From assembly GCA_963667315.1 (NCBI GenBank), contig OY763325.1, positions 744,001 through 808,000 of the forward strand: a DNA stretch of 64,000 bases, written 5' to 3'. Shown one piece after another: positions 1-9,300 of this stretch. The position numbers and the translations under genes were made by a program. Origin of the DNA: DAINPP01 sp963667315. Its GTDB lineage: Bacteria; Thermotogota; Thermotogae; MWEM01. Each line of letters starts with the position of its first letter. Within the stretch, counting starts at the first letter, position 1. The notes beneath the pieces are model-generated. The model worked only from the letters and a program-made list of their open reading frames with translations. It searched no databases and was not told where the DNA came from.

Positions 1-749
1 TCAAGGGCGATCTGAAAAATCTCTTTGGTGTGAAGCCGGTTCTGCATAAACTGATTGTGATCGGTATCCTTGGTTTTTCGCTGGATATAACGGCATTTCT
101 TGGTTTGCAGCTTTCTACCGCTTCAAACGCTTCAATCCTGTTGAAAGCGGATGTGTTATTCACAAATCTCATATCAGTTTTTGTTTTTAAACAGAAATTC
201 ACAAAAAAAGACTGGTTATTGACGGCTGTTATTTTGTTTGGAACATTTCTCGTTATAGATGTTGATTTCACAAATTTCCATCTCAACGGTATAGGAGACT
301 TTCTGTTCATTGTCAGTGCCTTTTGTGTGGCTTTGAACGGATTTGTCATCAAATCGGTTCAACATGATAAACGAGTGGAAGTTAAAGATACAACGGTTGC
401 ATTTTATAACAACAGCATCACCTTTGTTATTTTCCTGCTCTTGTTCCTAATCTTTGAAAGACAAGTCCCGGTTGCGGAAATTCAATCCAATTCAATGGTG
501 ATATTCTCAGTTCTTTACACCGGTTTGATGCAAACGGCAATATACGTCTTGTATTATTACAACCTTCGAATCCTGCCGGTTTGGATTGTCAGAATTATGT
601 TGCTATTGATGCCGATAGTGGCTTCTGTTATCAGTTATTTTGTACTAGGTGAAACACTTGGATGGATGCAGGTTGTGGGAATGGCAACGGTCATCCTGGG
701 AACTATGGGGATTATTTTGGAACATAGAGGAAGAAAAAAGGAGGGTTAA
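1..749 (+). CDS. EamA/DMT-family membrane transporter (5' end outside window)
   Basis: The reading frame is open from the first bases (in frame from base 3), so the gene begins upstream of the window; an internal GTG at 30 is probably not the start. About eight hydrophobic segments remain, laid out as the end of one EamA half plus a full second half, ending in a short basic tail (GRKKEG). Family members are 10-TM transporters of about 290-300 residues that move small metabolites. It ends one base before the dehydrogenase start, so it is in the same operon. From context it may move sulfoquinovose in or a sulfonate product such as isethionate out; the direction and substrate are inference only. 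Confidence 0.8.
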   Translation, partial: KGDLKNLFGVKPVLHKLIVIGILGFSLDITAFLGLQLSTASNASILLKADVLFTNLISVFVFKQKFTKKDWLLTAVILFGTFLVIDVDFTNFHLNGIGDFLFIVSAFCVALNGFVIKSVQHDKRVEVKDTTVAFYNNSITFVIFLLLFLIFERQVPVAEIQSNSMVIFSVLYTGLMQTAIYVLYYYNLRILPVWIVRIMLLLMPIVASVISYFVLGETLGWMQVVGMATVILGTMGIILEHRGRKKEG

Positions 750-750
750 G

Positions 751-1866
751 ATGGATTTTAGATTTTTTGTACCCGTTGAAATACAATTTGGAAAAGGGAA
801 AATAGAACTGTTAAAAGATATTGTCAAAACGGACAGCTGTTTGATTGTCAGTGATCCGGTGTTAAAAAAGATAGGGATTGTGGATAAGATAAAAGCTCAG
901 TTGTCATCTGACTGTACGGTTAATGATTTTTGTGAGGTGGAACCAAATCCCTCATGTGAAACGGTTGACAGAGGTGTTGAATTGGCAAGGGAAGTCAAGG
1001 CGGATTATATCATCGCCCTGGGTGGCGGAAGCGCCATAGATGCCGCGAAGGCGATCTGTTGTCTCAGTGCTGCCAAAGGGGATTTTAAGGACTATCTCTA
1101 CGGAGAGAAGCAGTTCGTCTCCAGAGAAACAAAATTGATTGCCATCCCAACCACATCCGGAACGGGTAGTGAAGTAACCAATGTAGGTGTTTACACGGAT
1201 AAAGAAAAAGGCATCAAGAAACCATTCGTCACCGATCTCTTCTGGTGTGACCGGGCGATCGTTGATCCTGAGATGACCATATCTCTTCCGAAAAGACCAA
1301 CTGCTTCCACATCACTGGATGCGTTTACTCATGCGATAGAGGCCTATTGGGCGGATTCTACACAGCCAATCAGTAAGCTTCTCTCTCTTGAAGCGATGAA
1401 ATTAATTGTAGAAAATCTTGAGTTGGCCATCAACAATCCGTATAATTATGAGGCAAGGGAAAATCTTCTCTACGCAAGTCTGATTGCCGGAATATCTTTT
1501 GCTCAGACAAGAACTACCGTTCTCCACGCACTAAGTTTTCCGTTAACCAGTCAATATGGCCTGGAACATGGATTTGCTTGTGCAATTGCCTTACCGGAAG
1601 TCATGAAAGATAATTATGAATTTTACAGAGATGAAATGGATAAACTGTTAAAATATCTTGATTTTGAAGATATGGAAGGTTTTTCAGCTTATTTCACAGA
1701 TATGATGAAGAACATTGATGCACCGGTACGATTAAGTGAGATGGGTATCAAAGAAGAAAATCTTGATGAGATAACTGAAATAACACTAAGTGCACCTATT
1801 TCAAGATTGAATCCGAAGAAATATAACAAAGAAGAATTAAAAGCATTACTAAATAAAATCTTATAA
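751..1866 (+). CDS. Iron-type (group III) alcohol dehydrogenase, candidate sulfoacetaldehyde reductase
   Basis: 371 residues. The start is the ATG at 751, because AAAGGAGGG lies just upstream and the protein then begins in the usual family way. The Rossmann-like NAD site GGGSAIDAAKA is present, as is TTSGTGSE. The metal ligands are in SLDAFTHAIEAY (Asp, His), VLHALSFPL (His) and GLEHG (His). Family members reduce aldehydes with NAD(P)H in the cytoplasm. In the sulfo-transketolase pathway a dehydrogenase of this family reduces sulfoacetaldehyde to isethionate, and the neighbouring split transketolase, GH31 enzyme and RpiB-like isomerase make that the best guess. It could instead reduce another short aldehyde; sequence alone does not decide. 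Confidence 0.8.
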   Translation: MDFRFFVPVEIQFGKGKIELLKDIVKTDSCLIVSDPVLKKIGIVDKIKAQLSSDCTVNDFCEVEPNPSCETVDRGVELAREVKADYIIALGGGSAIDAAKAICCLSAAKGDFKDYLYGEKQFVSRETKLIAIPTTSGTGSEVTNVGVYTDKEKGIKKPFVTDLFWCDRAIVDPEMTISLPKRPTASTSLDAFTHAIEAYWADSTQPISKLLSLEAMKLIVENLELAINNPYNYEARENLLYASLIAGISFAQTRTTVLHALSFPLTSQYGLEHGFACAIALPEVMKDNYEFYRDEMDKLLKYLDFEDMEGFSAYFTDMMKNIDAPVRLSEMGIKEENLDEITEITLSAPISRLNPKKYNKEELKALLNKIL

Positions 1867-1880
1867 AGAGGTGAATTGTC

Positions 1881-2711
1881 TTGACTGAAATGGAAATTAA
1901 AAACCTTGAAAAAAAGGCGAAAGAAATCAGAAGTCTTACCATTGAAATGATCGGTAAGCTTGGTGTCGGTCACGTTGGTGGATCACTCTCCATCATCGAT
2001 GCACTGGTATCACTTTATTACAACGAAATGAAAGTGGATCCGGCAAACCCGAAATGGGAAGAGAGAGATCATTTTATTCTTTCAAAAGGACATGGGGGCC
2101 CTGCTGTTTACGCCGTATTGGCTGACAAGGGATTCTTCCCGAAAGAATGGATCAACACGTTGAATCAGCCCAACACAAACCTCCCTTCACATTGTGATAA
2201 AAATCTGACACCGGGAATCGATATGACAGCCGGTTCACTTGGACAAGGTCTATCAGCAGCCGTTGGTATGGCTATTGCAAAGAAAATTGATAAAAAAGAC
2301 TCAAGAGTGTACTGTATCATCGGAGATGGAGAAAGTCAGGAAGGGCAGATCTGGGAAGCGGCCATGTTGGCTCCCGCAAAGAAACTGGATAATCTGACGG
2401 TTTTCCAGGACTACAACAAGATGCAGATCGATGGCACCACTTCTGAGATTAACACACTTGAACCCCTTACAGATAAATGGGCAGCCTTTGGCTGGAACGT
2501 TTATTCCGTTGATGGTCACGATATTGCCGCCATCTGTGAAGCAATCGAAAAGGGGAAAGAGGTAAAAGGCAAACCAACCATGATTATTCTTAACACGATC
2601 AAGGGGAAGGGTGCTTTCTTCGCCGAGGGTAAACTCTCCTCACATAACATGAAAGTAACTGAAGAACAGTGGAAACAGGCAGTAGAAGAATTGGCAAAGG
2701 AAGAGGTGTAA
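1881..2711 (+). CDS. sqwG: Transketolase N-terminal (TPP-binding) subunit, SqwG-like
   Basis: 276 residues, half of a split transketolase. It carries the TPP pyrophosphate/Mg motif (GDGESQEGQ followed about 30 residues on by DYNKMQIDG) and the KGHGGPAVYA segment. The TTG at 1881 is preferred to the ATG at 1890 because AAAGAGGTGA ends 6 bases before the TTG. The partner half follows 4 bases downstream. In the sulfo-TK pathway known from Clostridium, SqwGH moves C2 units from 6-deoxy-6-sulfofructose and then from 4-deoxy-4-sulfoerythrulose to glyceraldehyde 3-phosphate. Assignment to that role rests on the neighbours; an ordinary pentose-phosphate transketolase would look similar. Confidence 0.8.
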   Translation: MTEMEIKNLEKKAKEIRSLTIEMIGKLGVGHVGGSLSIIDALVSLYYNEMKVDPANPKWEERDHFILSKGHGGPAVYAVLADKGFFPKEWINTLNQPNTNLPSHCDKNLTPGIDMTAGSLGQGLSAAVGMAIAKKIDKKDSRVYCIIGDGESQEGQIWEAAMLAPAKKLDNLTVFQDYNKMQIDGTTSEINTLEPLTDKWAAFGWNVYSVDGHDIAAICEAIEKGKEVKGKPTMIILNTIKGKGAFFAEGKLSSHNMKVTEEQWKQAVEELAKEEV

Positions 2712-2715
2712 GCAT

Positions 2716-3654
2716 ATGATGAACGATAAGGAAATGAGACAGGTATACGCTGAACTTCTCGTTGAAAGAGCGGAAAAAGACGAAAGAATCGTCGTTCTCG
2801 AAGCAGATTTGATGAAGGCGACCGGGACAACTCCTTTTAAGGAAAAATTCCCTGAGAGATTTGTCGATGTTGGTGTTGCAGAAGCCAACATGATCGGTAC
2901 AGCAGCCGGTATGGCTGTTATGGGAAAGATTCCTTTTGCACATTCCTTTACACCTTTCGCCACAAGAAGGGTGTTGGATCAGATTGCCATCTCCATTGCT
3001 TACGCTAAAGTCAACGCAAAGATCGGTGGAACTGATCCTGGTATCATGGCTGAACTCAACGGCGGAACCCATATGAGTGTTTCCGATGCTGGACTCATCA
3101 GAGCTCTTCCAAATATGATGGTTGTAGAGCCGGCAGATGCAACACAGCTCAGATCATTGTTCCCCCAGATTGCTGATATAGACAGTCCTGTTTATATGAG
3201 ACTTGCCAGAAAGGCCAAAGACCAGTATTTTGAAGATGGCACGGAATTTGAGCTTGGAAAAATCCATGAGATGAAAGACGGTAAAGATGTCACCATCATC
3301 TGCTCAGGACTCATGATCAAATATTCCAAGATGGCAACTGAAATCCTGGAAAAAGAAGGCATCAGTGTCAGACTCCTCAACATGCACACACTCAAACCAA
3401 TCGATAGAGAAATGGTCATCAAGGCTGCTGAAGAAACAGGCGCTATCGTTACCGCTGAAAATCACAGTATCGTTAACGGTTGGGGAACAGCTGTTGCCGA
3501 AGTGCTTGCAGAAAGCTGTCCGGTTCCACTGGAAAGAATCGGAATCAGAGATCATTTTGGCGAAGTCGGATTTGTCCCTTTCCTGCTTGAAAAGTATCAT
3601 ATGACTGAAACAGATATCGTTGATGCCGTAAAGAAAGTTTTGAAGAGAAAATAA
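2716..3654 (+). CDS. sqwH: Transketolase C-terminal (pyrimidine-binding) subunit, SqwH-like
   Basis: 312 residues holding the pyrimidine-binding and C-terminal transketolase domains. The FVDVGVAEANM segment contains the Glu that activates TPP, and GGTHMSVSDAGLIRALPNM is the usual substrate-side loop. Start codon ATG at 2716, with AAGAGGTG overlapping the end of the upstream subunit, so the two halves should be made in equal amounts and form a heterotetramer. The C-terminal domain ends with the usual GxRDHFGEVG-type stretch. In context it would act on sulfosugars rather than phosphosugars; this could be tested by looking at the phosphate-binding positions of canonical transketolase. Confidence 0.8.
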   Translation: MMNDKEMRQVYAELLVERAEKDERIVVLEADLMKATGTTPFKEKFPERFVDVGVAEANMIGTAAGMAVMGKIPFAHSFTPFATRRVLDQIAISIAYAKVNAKIGGTDPGIMAELNGGTHMSVSDAGLIRALPNMMVVEPADATQLRSLFPQIADIDSPVYMRLARKAKDQYFEDGTEFELGKIHEMKDGKDVTIICSGLMIKYSKMATEILEKEGISVRLLNMHTLKPIDREMVIKAAEETGAIVTAENHSIVNGWGTAVAEVLAESCPVPLERIGIRDHFGEVGFVPFLLEKYHMTETDIVDAVKKVLKRK

Positions 3655-3665
3655 GGCGATCAAAT

Positions 3666-5705
3666 ATGATTAAAATAATAGAGGGAACATCTCATCTCGA
3701 TATTTATTTTAAAGACAAGAAGATTATTTCGCATACGGAAGAATTGCCGACTTTTTCCATTGGAAAAGGCTCAGCGGAATTCGATATGTATCATGGGAAT
3801 TTTGATATCACATCAGAATTGGAATCAAAATATCCCCTCAAGCACTTTGAAGTCATCGAAGCAACGGAAAACGATGCCGTTATTCGTTTTTTCTACAACG
3901 GCTTGTGCCTGAGAGTTGCCTTAAAGGTAAGCGAAAAGGGTTTGCTTGTGATTCAGCCGACTTGTGAAGATGGTGAATTTAATCGTTTTTGGATTCGATT
4001 AAATTCAAAAAAACATGAAGCTGTATATGGTTGTGGCGAACAGTATTCGGAATTGAACATGAAAGGTAAAAGAGTTCCATTATGGGTGTCGGAACAGGGA
4101 GTTGGCAGAAACAAAAAAGAAATGCTGACCTTCCTTGCAGATAAGTTTGAAAGAGCTGGAGGAGACTGGTATACCACCTATTTCCCTCAGCCTTCATTGA
4201 TCACCTCGTCAAATTTTTTCTGTCATGTGGATGATTCAGCTTATATGGAGTTCGATTTCACACATCATGATTTCAGCGAACTGGAATGCTGGCATATACC
4301 TTCAAAGGTTGTGATTGGTGTGGAAGAGGATTTCATCAAAACCGTTCAGAAACAGAGTGAATATTTCGGACTACAGCCCGAATTACCTGAATGGATCTTC
4401 GATGGTGTCATGCTGGGCCTTCAAGGGGGAACGGATGTTGTTCTACCAAAGATAGATCATGCCATGGAAAAGGGTGTCAAGATTTCCGCCATGTGGATTC
4501 AGGATTGGGAAGGTAAAAGAATCACAGCCTTCGGGAAACAGCTCATGTGGGACTGGCATTTCCATGAAGAGATGTATCCCGATCTACCGGAGACGATTAA
4601 ACAGTTGAAGGAAAAGGGTATCAGAACCATGGGTTACATCAATCCATTCCTTGCAACTGAGGGAAAGCTATACAAAGAGGCAACTGAAAAAGATTATACG
4701 TTGAAGAACAAAGATGGCGAAGAATACCTTGTTGTCGTTACAACGTTCCCGGTTGCCATTGTTGATTTGACAAATCCCGATGCCTACAATTGGCTCAAGG
4801 AAGTCATTAAAACTAACATGATCGGTATTGGACTTTCAGGTTGGATGGCAGACTTTGCCGAATACACCCCGACGGATGCCATACCCTTCAGCGGAGAAGA
4901 TGCACAGCTCCTGCATAACAAATTCCCCATGCTCTGGGCAAAACTCAACAGAGAAGCCGTTGAAGAAGCTGGAAAGCTTGGAGAAGTGGTGTTCTTCATG
5001 AGAGCCGGCTACAGTTTTTCACAACGCTACAACACGTTGATGTGGAGTGGTGATCAGATGGTTGACTGGAGTCTCGATGATGGATTGCCATCAGTAATTC
5101 CTTCAGCACTTTCACTGGGAATGAGCGGGTTTGGCATCTGTCATTCGGATATCGGCGGTTATACGACGATTGCCAATGAGATGGGAACAGTCACCCGATC
5201 AAAAGTGCTCTTCATGAGATGGACGGAGCAAGCTGCTTTCTCTCCGGCTATGCGAACGCATGAGGGAAACAGACCGGATCTAAACGTACAATTTGATTAT
5301 GATGACGAGGTCATTGAGCATTTTGCAGAGATGATCAGAATCCACGTAAAGATGAAAGATTATCTGTTGCATCTCAACAAAGAAAATGCCGAACAGGGAC
5401 TTCCCTTCATGAGACCTTTGTACATGCATTATTTTGATACGGTAAAATCAGAGAATTGTAAATTGAAAGATATTAAATACCAGTATCTTCTCGGTAGAGA
5501 TCTTCTCGTATGCCCTGTTATTGAACCGGGAAAGACAGTGAAAAAGGTCATACTGCCTGAAGATCAATGGATAAACATATGGACAGGAGAAGAATACGGT
5601 CATGGCGTGTATGAATTTGATGTACCACTGAGAAGACCACCCGTATTCGTGAGAAAAGATTCCGAATTCAAGGATCTTTTCCTTAAATTAAAGGAGGAAG
5701 ATTAA
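3666..5705 (+). CDS. yihQ: GH31 alpha-glycosidase, sulfoquinovosidase (YihQ) family with altered sulfonate site
   Basis: 679 residues, the usual sulfoquinovosidase length. By alignment from memory to E. coli YihQ at a constant offset of 9, the nucleophile is D396 (WMADFAEY) and the acid/base is D463 (SGDQ). Of the YihQ sulfonate-site set Q262, Q288, R301, W304, Y508, I find Q253, Q279, W295 and Y499 in place, but Q292 where Arg is expected (FGKQLMW). Long matching blocks (FFMRAGYS, HSDIGGYTT, MRTHEGNRP, YQYLLGRDLLVCPV) support the family. It would release sulfoquinovose from sulfoquinovosyl glycerol in the cytoplasm, as there is no signal peptide. The Gln may shift specificity; a neutral or uronic alpha-glucoside cannot be excluded. 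Confidence 0.8.
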   Translation: MIKIIEGTSHLDIYFKDKKIISHTEELPTFSIGKGSAEFDMYHGNFDITSELESKYPLKHFEVIEATENDAVIRFFYNGLCLRVALKVSEKGLLVIQPTCEDGEFNRFWIRLNSKKHEAVYGCGEQYSELNMKGKRVPLWVSEQGVGRNKKEMLTFLADKFERAGGDWYTTYFPQPSLITSSNFFCHVDDSAYMEFDFTHHDFSELECWHIPSKVVIGVEEDFIKTVQKQSEYFGLQPELPEWIFDGVMLGLQGGTDVVLPKIDHAMEKGVKISAMWIQDWEGKRITAFGKQLMWDWHFHEEMYPDLPETIKQLKEKGIRTMGYINPFLATEGKLYKEATEKDYTLKNKDGEEYLVVVTTFPVAIVDLTNPDAYNWLKEVIKTNMIGIGLSGWMADFAEYTPTDAIPFSGEDAQLLHNKFPMLWAKLNREAVEEAGKLGEVVFFMRAGYSFSQRYNTLMWSGDQMVDWSLDDGLPSVIPSALSLGMSGFGICHSDIGGYTTIANEMGTVTRSKVLFMRWTEQAAFSPAMRTHEGNRPDLNVQFDYDDEVIEHFAEMIRIHVKMKDYLLHLNKENAEQGLPFMRPLYMHYFDTVKSENCKLKDIKYQYLLGRDLLVCPVIEPGKTVKKVILPEDQWINIWTGEEYGHGVYEFDVPLRRPPVFVRKDSEFKDLFLKLKEED

Positions 5706-6178
5706 TGAAGAAAATTGTTATTGGAGCAGATAAATCAGGATTCCCACTCAAAGAGGCTTTAAAGGAACATCTTATCGAACGGGGATATGAAGTAGAAGAT
5801 CTCGGTATGCAGTCACTTGAAGACTTCCAGGCATATTATGAAGTTGCACCAAAAGTGGCAAAGAAGGTACAGTCCGGGGAATACGAAAAAGGATTACTCT
5901 GCTGCGGAACCGGAATGGGCATGGCAATTGTAGCCAATAAATTCAAGGGGGTCTACGCCGCAGTTGTAGAAGGCAGCTATGCTTCAAAAATGTGTAAGGT
6001 CATCAACAACGCCAACATTCTCACAATGGGTGGCTGGAAGGTTGCTCCTCAGGAAGCAACGGATATGCTTGACAGATGGCTGAACACGGAATTCCTTGAA
6101 GGATTCGAATTTAAGAAAGATTTTCTCACTAATGCTTTTGAAGAAGTAAAAAAAATCGAGGATAAAAATTTCAAATAA
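5705..6178 (+). CDS. sqwI: RpiB/LacAB-family isomerase without phosphate-site residues, SqwI-like
   Basis: 157 residues of RpiB fold (N-terminal IGADKSG, catalytic-Cys segment LLCCGTGMGM near residue 67, NNANILTMGG). Canonical RpiB has SDHAG, REHNDAN, GGR and a C-terminal HxRR that hold the sugar phosphate and open the ring. Here these are ADKSG (His to Lys10), CKVINNAN (His to Ile100), GGW (Arg to Trp111) and EFKKD. That suggests a non-phosphorylated substrate, which suits 4-deoxy-4-sulfoerythrose isomerization in the sulfo-TK route. The start ATG overlaps the upstream TAA by one base, so it is translationally coupled. The operon ends here with a terminator. Confidence 0.78.
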   Translation: MKKIVIGADKSGFPLKEALKEHLIERGYEVEDLGMQSLEDFQAYYEVAPKVAKKVQSGEYEKGLLCCGTGMGMAIVANKFKGVYAAVVEGSYASKMCKVINNANILTMGGWKVAPQEATDMLDRWLNTEFLEGFEFKKDFLTNAFEEVKKIEDKNFK

Positions 6179-6190
6179 TACAAAACATCT

Positions 6191-6228
6191 AAAAAGAGCT
6201 GATGTCAATTGGAATCGGCTCTTTTTTT
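6191..6228 (+). terminator. Rho-independent terminator of the sulfosugar operon
   Basis: AAAAAGAGC pairs with GCTCTTTTT around a 16-20 base loop, and the right arm runs into a T7 tract. It begins 13 bases after the isomerase stop codon. Confidence 0.85.
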
Positions 6229-6253
6229 AATCTCTACAAATTTATTAAAATAT

Positions 6254-6282
6254 TTCTTCTTTTAGGAAAATTGTGATATAAT
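6254..6282 (+). promoter_or_regulatory. Extended -10 promoter for smc
   Basis: TGATATAAT at 6274-6282 is a perfect extended -10 element. The -35 region (about 6254-6259, T-rich) is poor. This places the transcript start near 6289 and leaves a leader of roughly 95 bases before smc. Confidence 0.7.
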
Positions 6283-6363
6283 TTTTTCGATACTGGGTAG
6301 AACTAATTCTTATTTTATGTACCGGGTTTAAATTTTCTTTTTGGGGTTTTTACACTCCTGGGG

Positions 6364-6381
6364 ATGATGTGGGGGCATCAT
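6364..6381 (+). promoter_or_regulatory. Hairpin holding the smc ribosome binding site
   Basis: ATGATG (6364-6369) pairs with CATCAT (6376-6381), leaving the loop TGGGGG, whose G run is the only Shine-Dalgarno-like sequence before the ATG at 6383. The start codon is one base past the stem, so the fold could limit or tune translation. Confidence 0.45.
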
Positions 6382-6382
6382 A

Positions 6383-9300
6383 ATGAAATTAAAAAATATT
6401 CATCTTGAAGGTTTTAAATCTTTCGCAAGACCTGTTGATTTGGATCTTATTGACGGGATCAATTCTATTGTTGGACCAAATGGAAGTGGAAAATCAAATA
6501 TAGTGGATGCCATTTTATGGGTTTACGGGGAGCATTCGATGAAAAATATCAGAGCAAATGACAAGACGGACGTCATTTTTTCAGGTTCTGATGGTTCTTC
6601 TCCGGCTTCAAGAGCCTTAGCCACACTAACCTTTGAAAGAGAGGATAAAACTGAACTCTCAATTTCAAGAGAACTCTACAGAAATGGGAAAAACACCTAT
6701 TATCTTAACGGTGACAGGGCGCGTTTGAGTGATATAAAAGAGATTTTTGCCGGCACTGGAGCCGGTAAGGAACTTTATTCCATCGTCAGTCAGGGAAGAG
6801 TTGATAAGATATTAAATTCATCTCCTGAAGAAATCAGGATATTGGTTGAAGAGGCAGCCGGTATTGCCGTTTATAAAAAAAAGAAAAAGGAAACTATCTC
6901 AAAAATTGAGTCAACCGATGATAATCTTTCCAGAGTTGTAGATATTCTCAACGAATTATCAAAGCAGAAAAAATCGTTGTATCTAAAAGCTAAAAGGGCA
7001 GAAAAATTCATTGAATATTCACAGGACTTAAAAAGCAGTCATCATAAACTCTTTTCACATTTAAATCAAAAATGGATGGAAAAGAAGGACGCATTAGCGA
7101 GAGAAATTGAAGAAAACAGAATCCGCATTAAAGAAATACAAAAAGAATTGATCAAGACAGAGAGCATATACCATGAATTACGTGATACTTACGATGATTC
7201 AGATAAGGAAATGGAAGGGGTCACATCTGTTCTTGAAGAATATAAGGAACGACAGAATCATTTGAACGAAACGAGAAATCTGTATGCAAAAAATCTTTCC
7301 GAAAAGGAATCAAAATACGTTGAATATGTAACAAAACTCGATTCTTTAAAAGAGCAGGATGAGAAGCTAAGGAATCGAAAAAGCGAGTTGGACATGATGT
7401 TGAAATCCATCGTAGACAATCTCGAAAAAATTACACAACAGCTGCAGGAAAAGAAAAATGAAAAAGAAGAGATAACGACAAATTGCTCTGAAGAAGAACA
7501 GGCTGTTCTGGAACTTCAGCAGACATTGGAAATAGCTGAAAAAGAATTCGGAAAACTTGAAAATGAGTATTTAAGACTTGAAGACTCCGTAGAAGATAAT
7601 GAAAAAAGAATCATTGTGATTAAAAACCAGCTTGAACAAAAGAAAGAAAGACTTGAAGGACTTATCACAGAGCTTGATGAACTCAGGAATAGAGGCTCAG
7701 ACAGTTCAAAGAAAGAAGCCGAATTAAAAGATGAACTTGAAATGGTGAAAGAAAGACTTGTTGAAGTTGAAAAACAATTGCGAGATATTGAAGAAAAAAA
7801 ATATACTTTTATCCAAAAGGAAAAACATCTTGATGCTGAAAGAGCTGTTCTTGAAAGACAAATAAAGGAATTTTCGGGCTTTTCAAGATCTGTAAAGGCT
7901 TTATTTGTGAAGAAACAAAAAGATGAAAACCTAAGAAACATGATTGATGTAATCGCCAATCTGATTGAATTTGACAGAGAATATGAAACTGCATTTGAAG
8001 TCCTGATTGGCGGAAGAGCTCAAAATATAGTCACTAAAGATGCTGATACGGCAAAGTATGCTGTTAATATATTAAAATCAGAAAATCTTGGTCGAGCAAC
8101 TTTCCTCCCCCTTGATATTCTCAGAGTGCGGCCAGTGCTTCAAGGAGCAAGATTTGAAAGTCATCCCGGTTTCATCGGTTATGCTTCAGAACTTGCGAGA
8201 ACCAGGGAAGAGTTCTCACAGTTGCCATTGTACCTTTTTATGGACACCGTTCTTGTTAAAACGATAGATGACGGTCTTGATTTGAAGAAAAAATACGGTA
8301 TTTCGAATCAAATCGTCTCATTAGATGGTCAGTTAATCGCATCGAGAGGTGCCATTACCGGTGGTAGTCTTAAAATAGACCGAAAGGGATCCTTTATTTC
8401 CAGAACTGCAAGACTTTCAGAAATTACTGATGATTTGGAAGTGTTAAGCAAAAAGATTATTTCCCTTGAAAATACTGAAAGGGAAAGTAAAGATGAACAG
8501 GATCAGATTATAAGGTTGAAGCGAACACTTGATAATGAATTAAATGAAATCATGCTTAAAAATGCATCTATAAGACGCACATTGCAGAATTTAACAAGCG
8601 AAATTAGCGAGTTGTCAAAAGAAGTAACCGATCTCGAAAAGATGAATGTCGATTACAGTGCAAAAATTGCAGGTTCGAAAGCAAGGCAAGAAATCATTGT
8701 AGAAGAAAAGGCAAAATATTCTTCTGAAATTAAAATATCAATGGAAAAACTATCAAAGGTCAGTCAAACGATCAAAGAAAAAAGAGCTGAACTTCAGAAC
8801 ATTAATGAATTGATTACAGATATCAGAATGGAAGTAAATTCAAACTCAGACAGGAAGAAACAATACACCGCAGAGTTGAAAGATATCAATGAAACACTTA
8901 TGAAAAACAGGGATCTTGAAGGAGATTGTAAATATAATCTTGAACATCTTGAAAAAGCATTATCCGGAGAAAAGGAAAAAGTTGAAGAACTTGATAAAGA
9001 ATTAAAAAGTCTTAAAAGTGAAATTTCCAAACTATTTGAAAATATGAAATATCAGCAGGAAGACAGACAGAATATGGCAAATCAAATCAAGGAATTCGAG
9101 ACAAACCTTGAATGTTTGAGAAATGAAAGGACTGCTCTTCGTGATAACGAGCATCAATTTGACTTGAAATCACAAGAAATTGAATATAATATTCAATCAT
9201 TGATCGAAAAGATGATAAAAGCTGATATAAAGGCTGATGATCTTGAAGTTATAAAATTGGATGAAATTGAAGAAAAATCTATTTCTGAACTCGTTGACCA

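Noticed and set aside
649..750. Upstream extension of the alcohol dehydrogenase to an ATG at 649
   Set aside because: It runs through the transporter frame and has no ribosome site; AAAGGAGGG marks the ATG at 751.
1881..3654. Split DXP synthase in place of transketolase
   Set aside because: A full dxs is present at 32956-34917, and the split pair has transketolase-type domain lengths and motifs.
3666..5705. Ordinary GH31 alpha-glucosidase
   Set aside because: Ungapped agreement with YihQ from residue 253 to 499 and four of five sulfonate-site residues favour the sulfoquinovosidase group, though the Arg-to-Gln change keeps some doubt.
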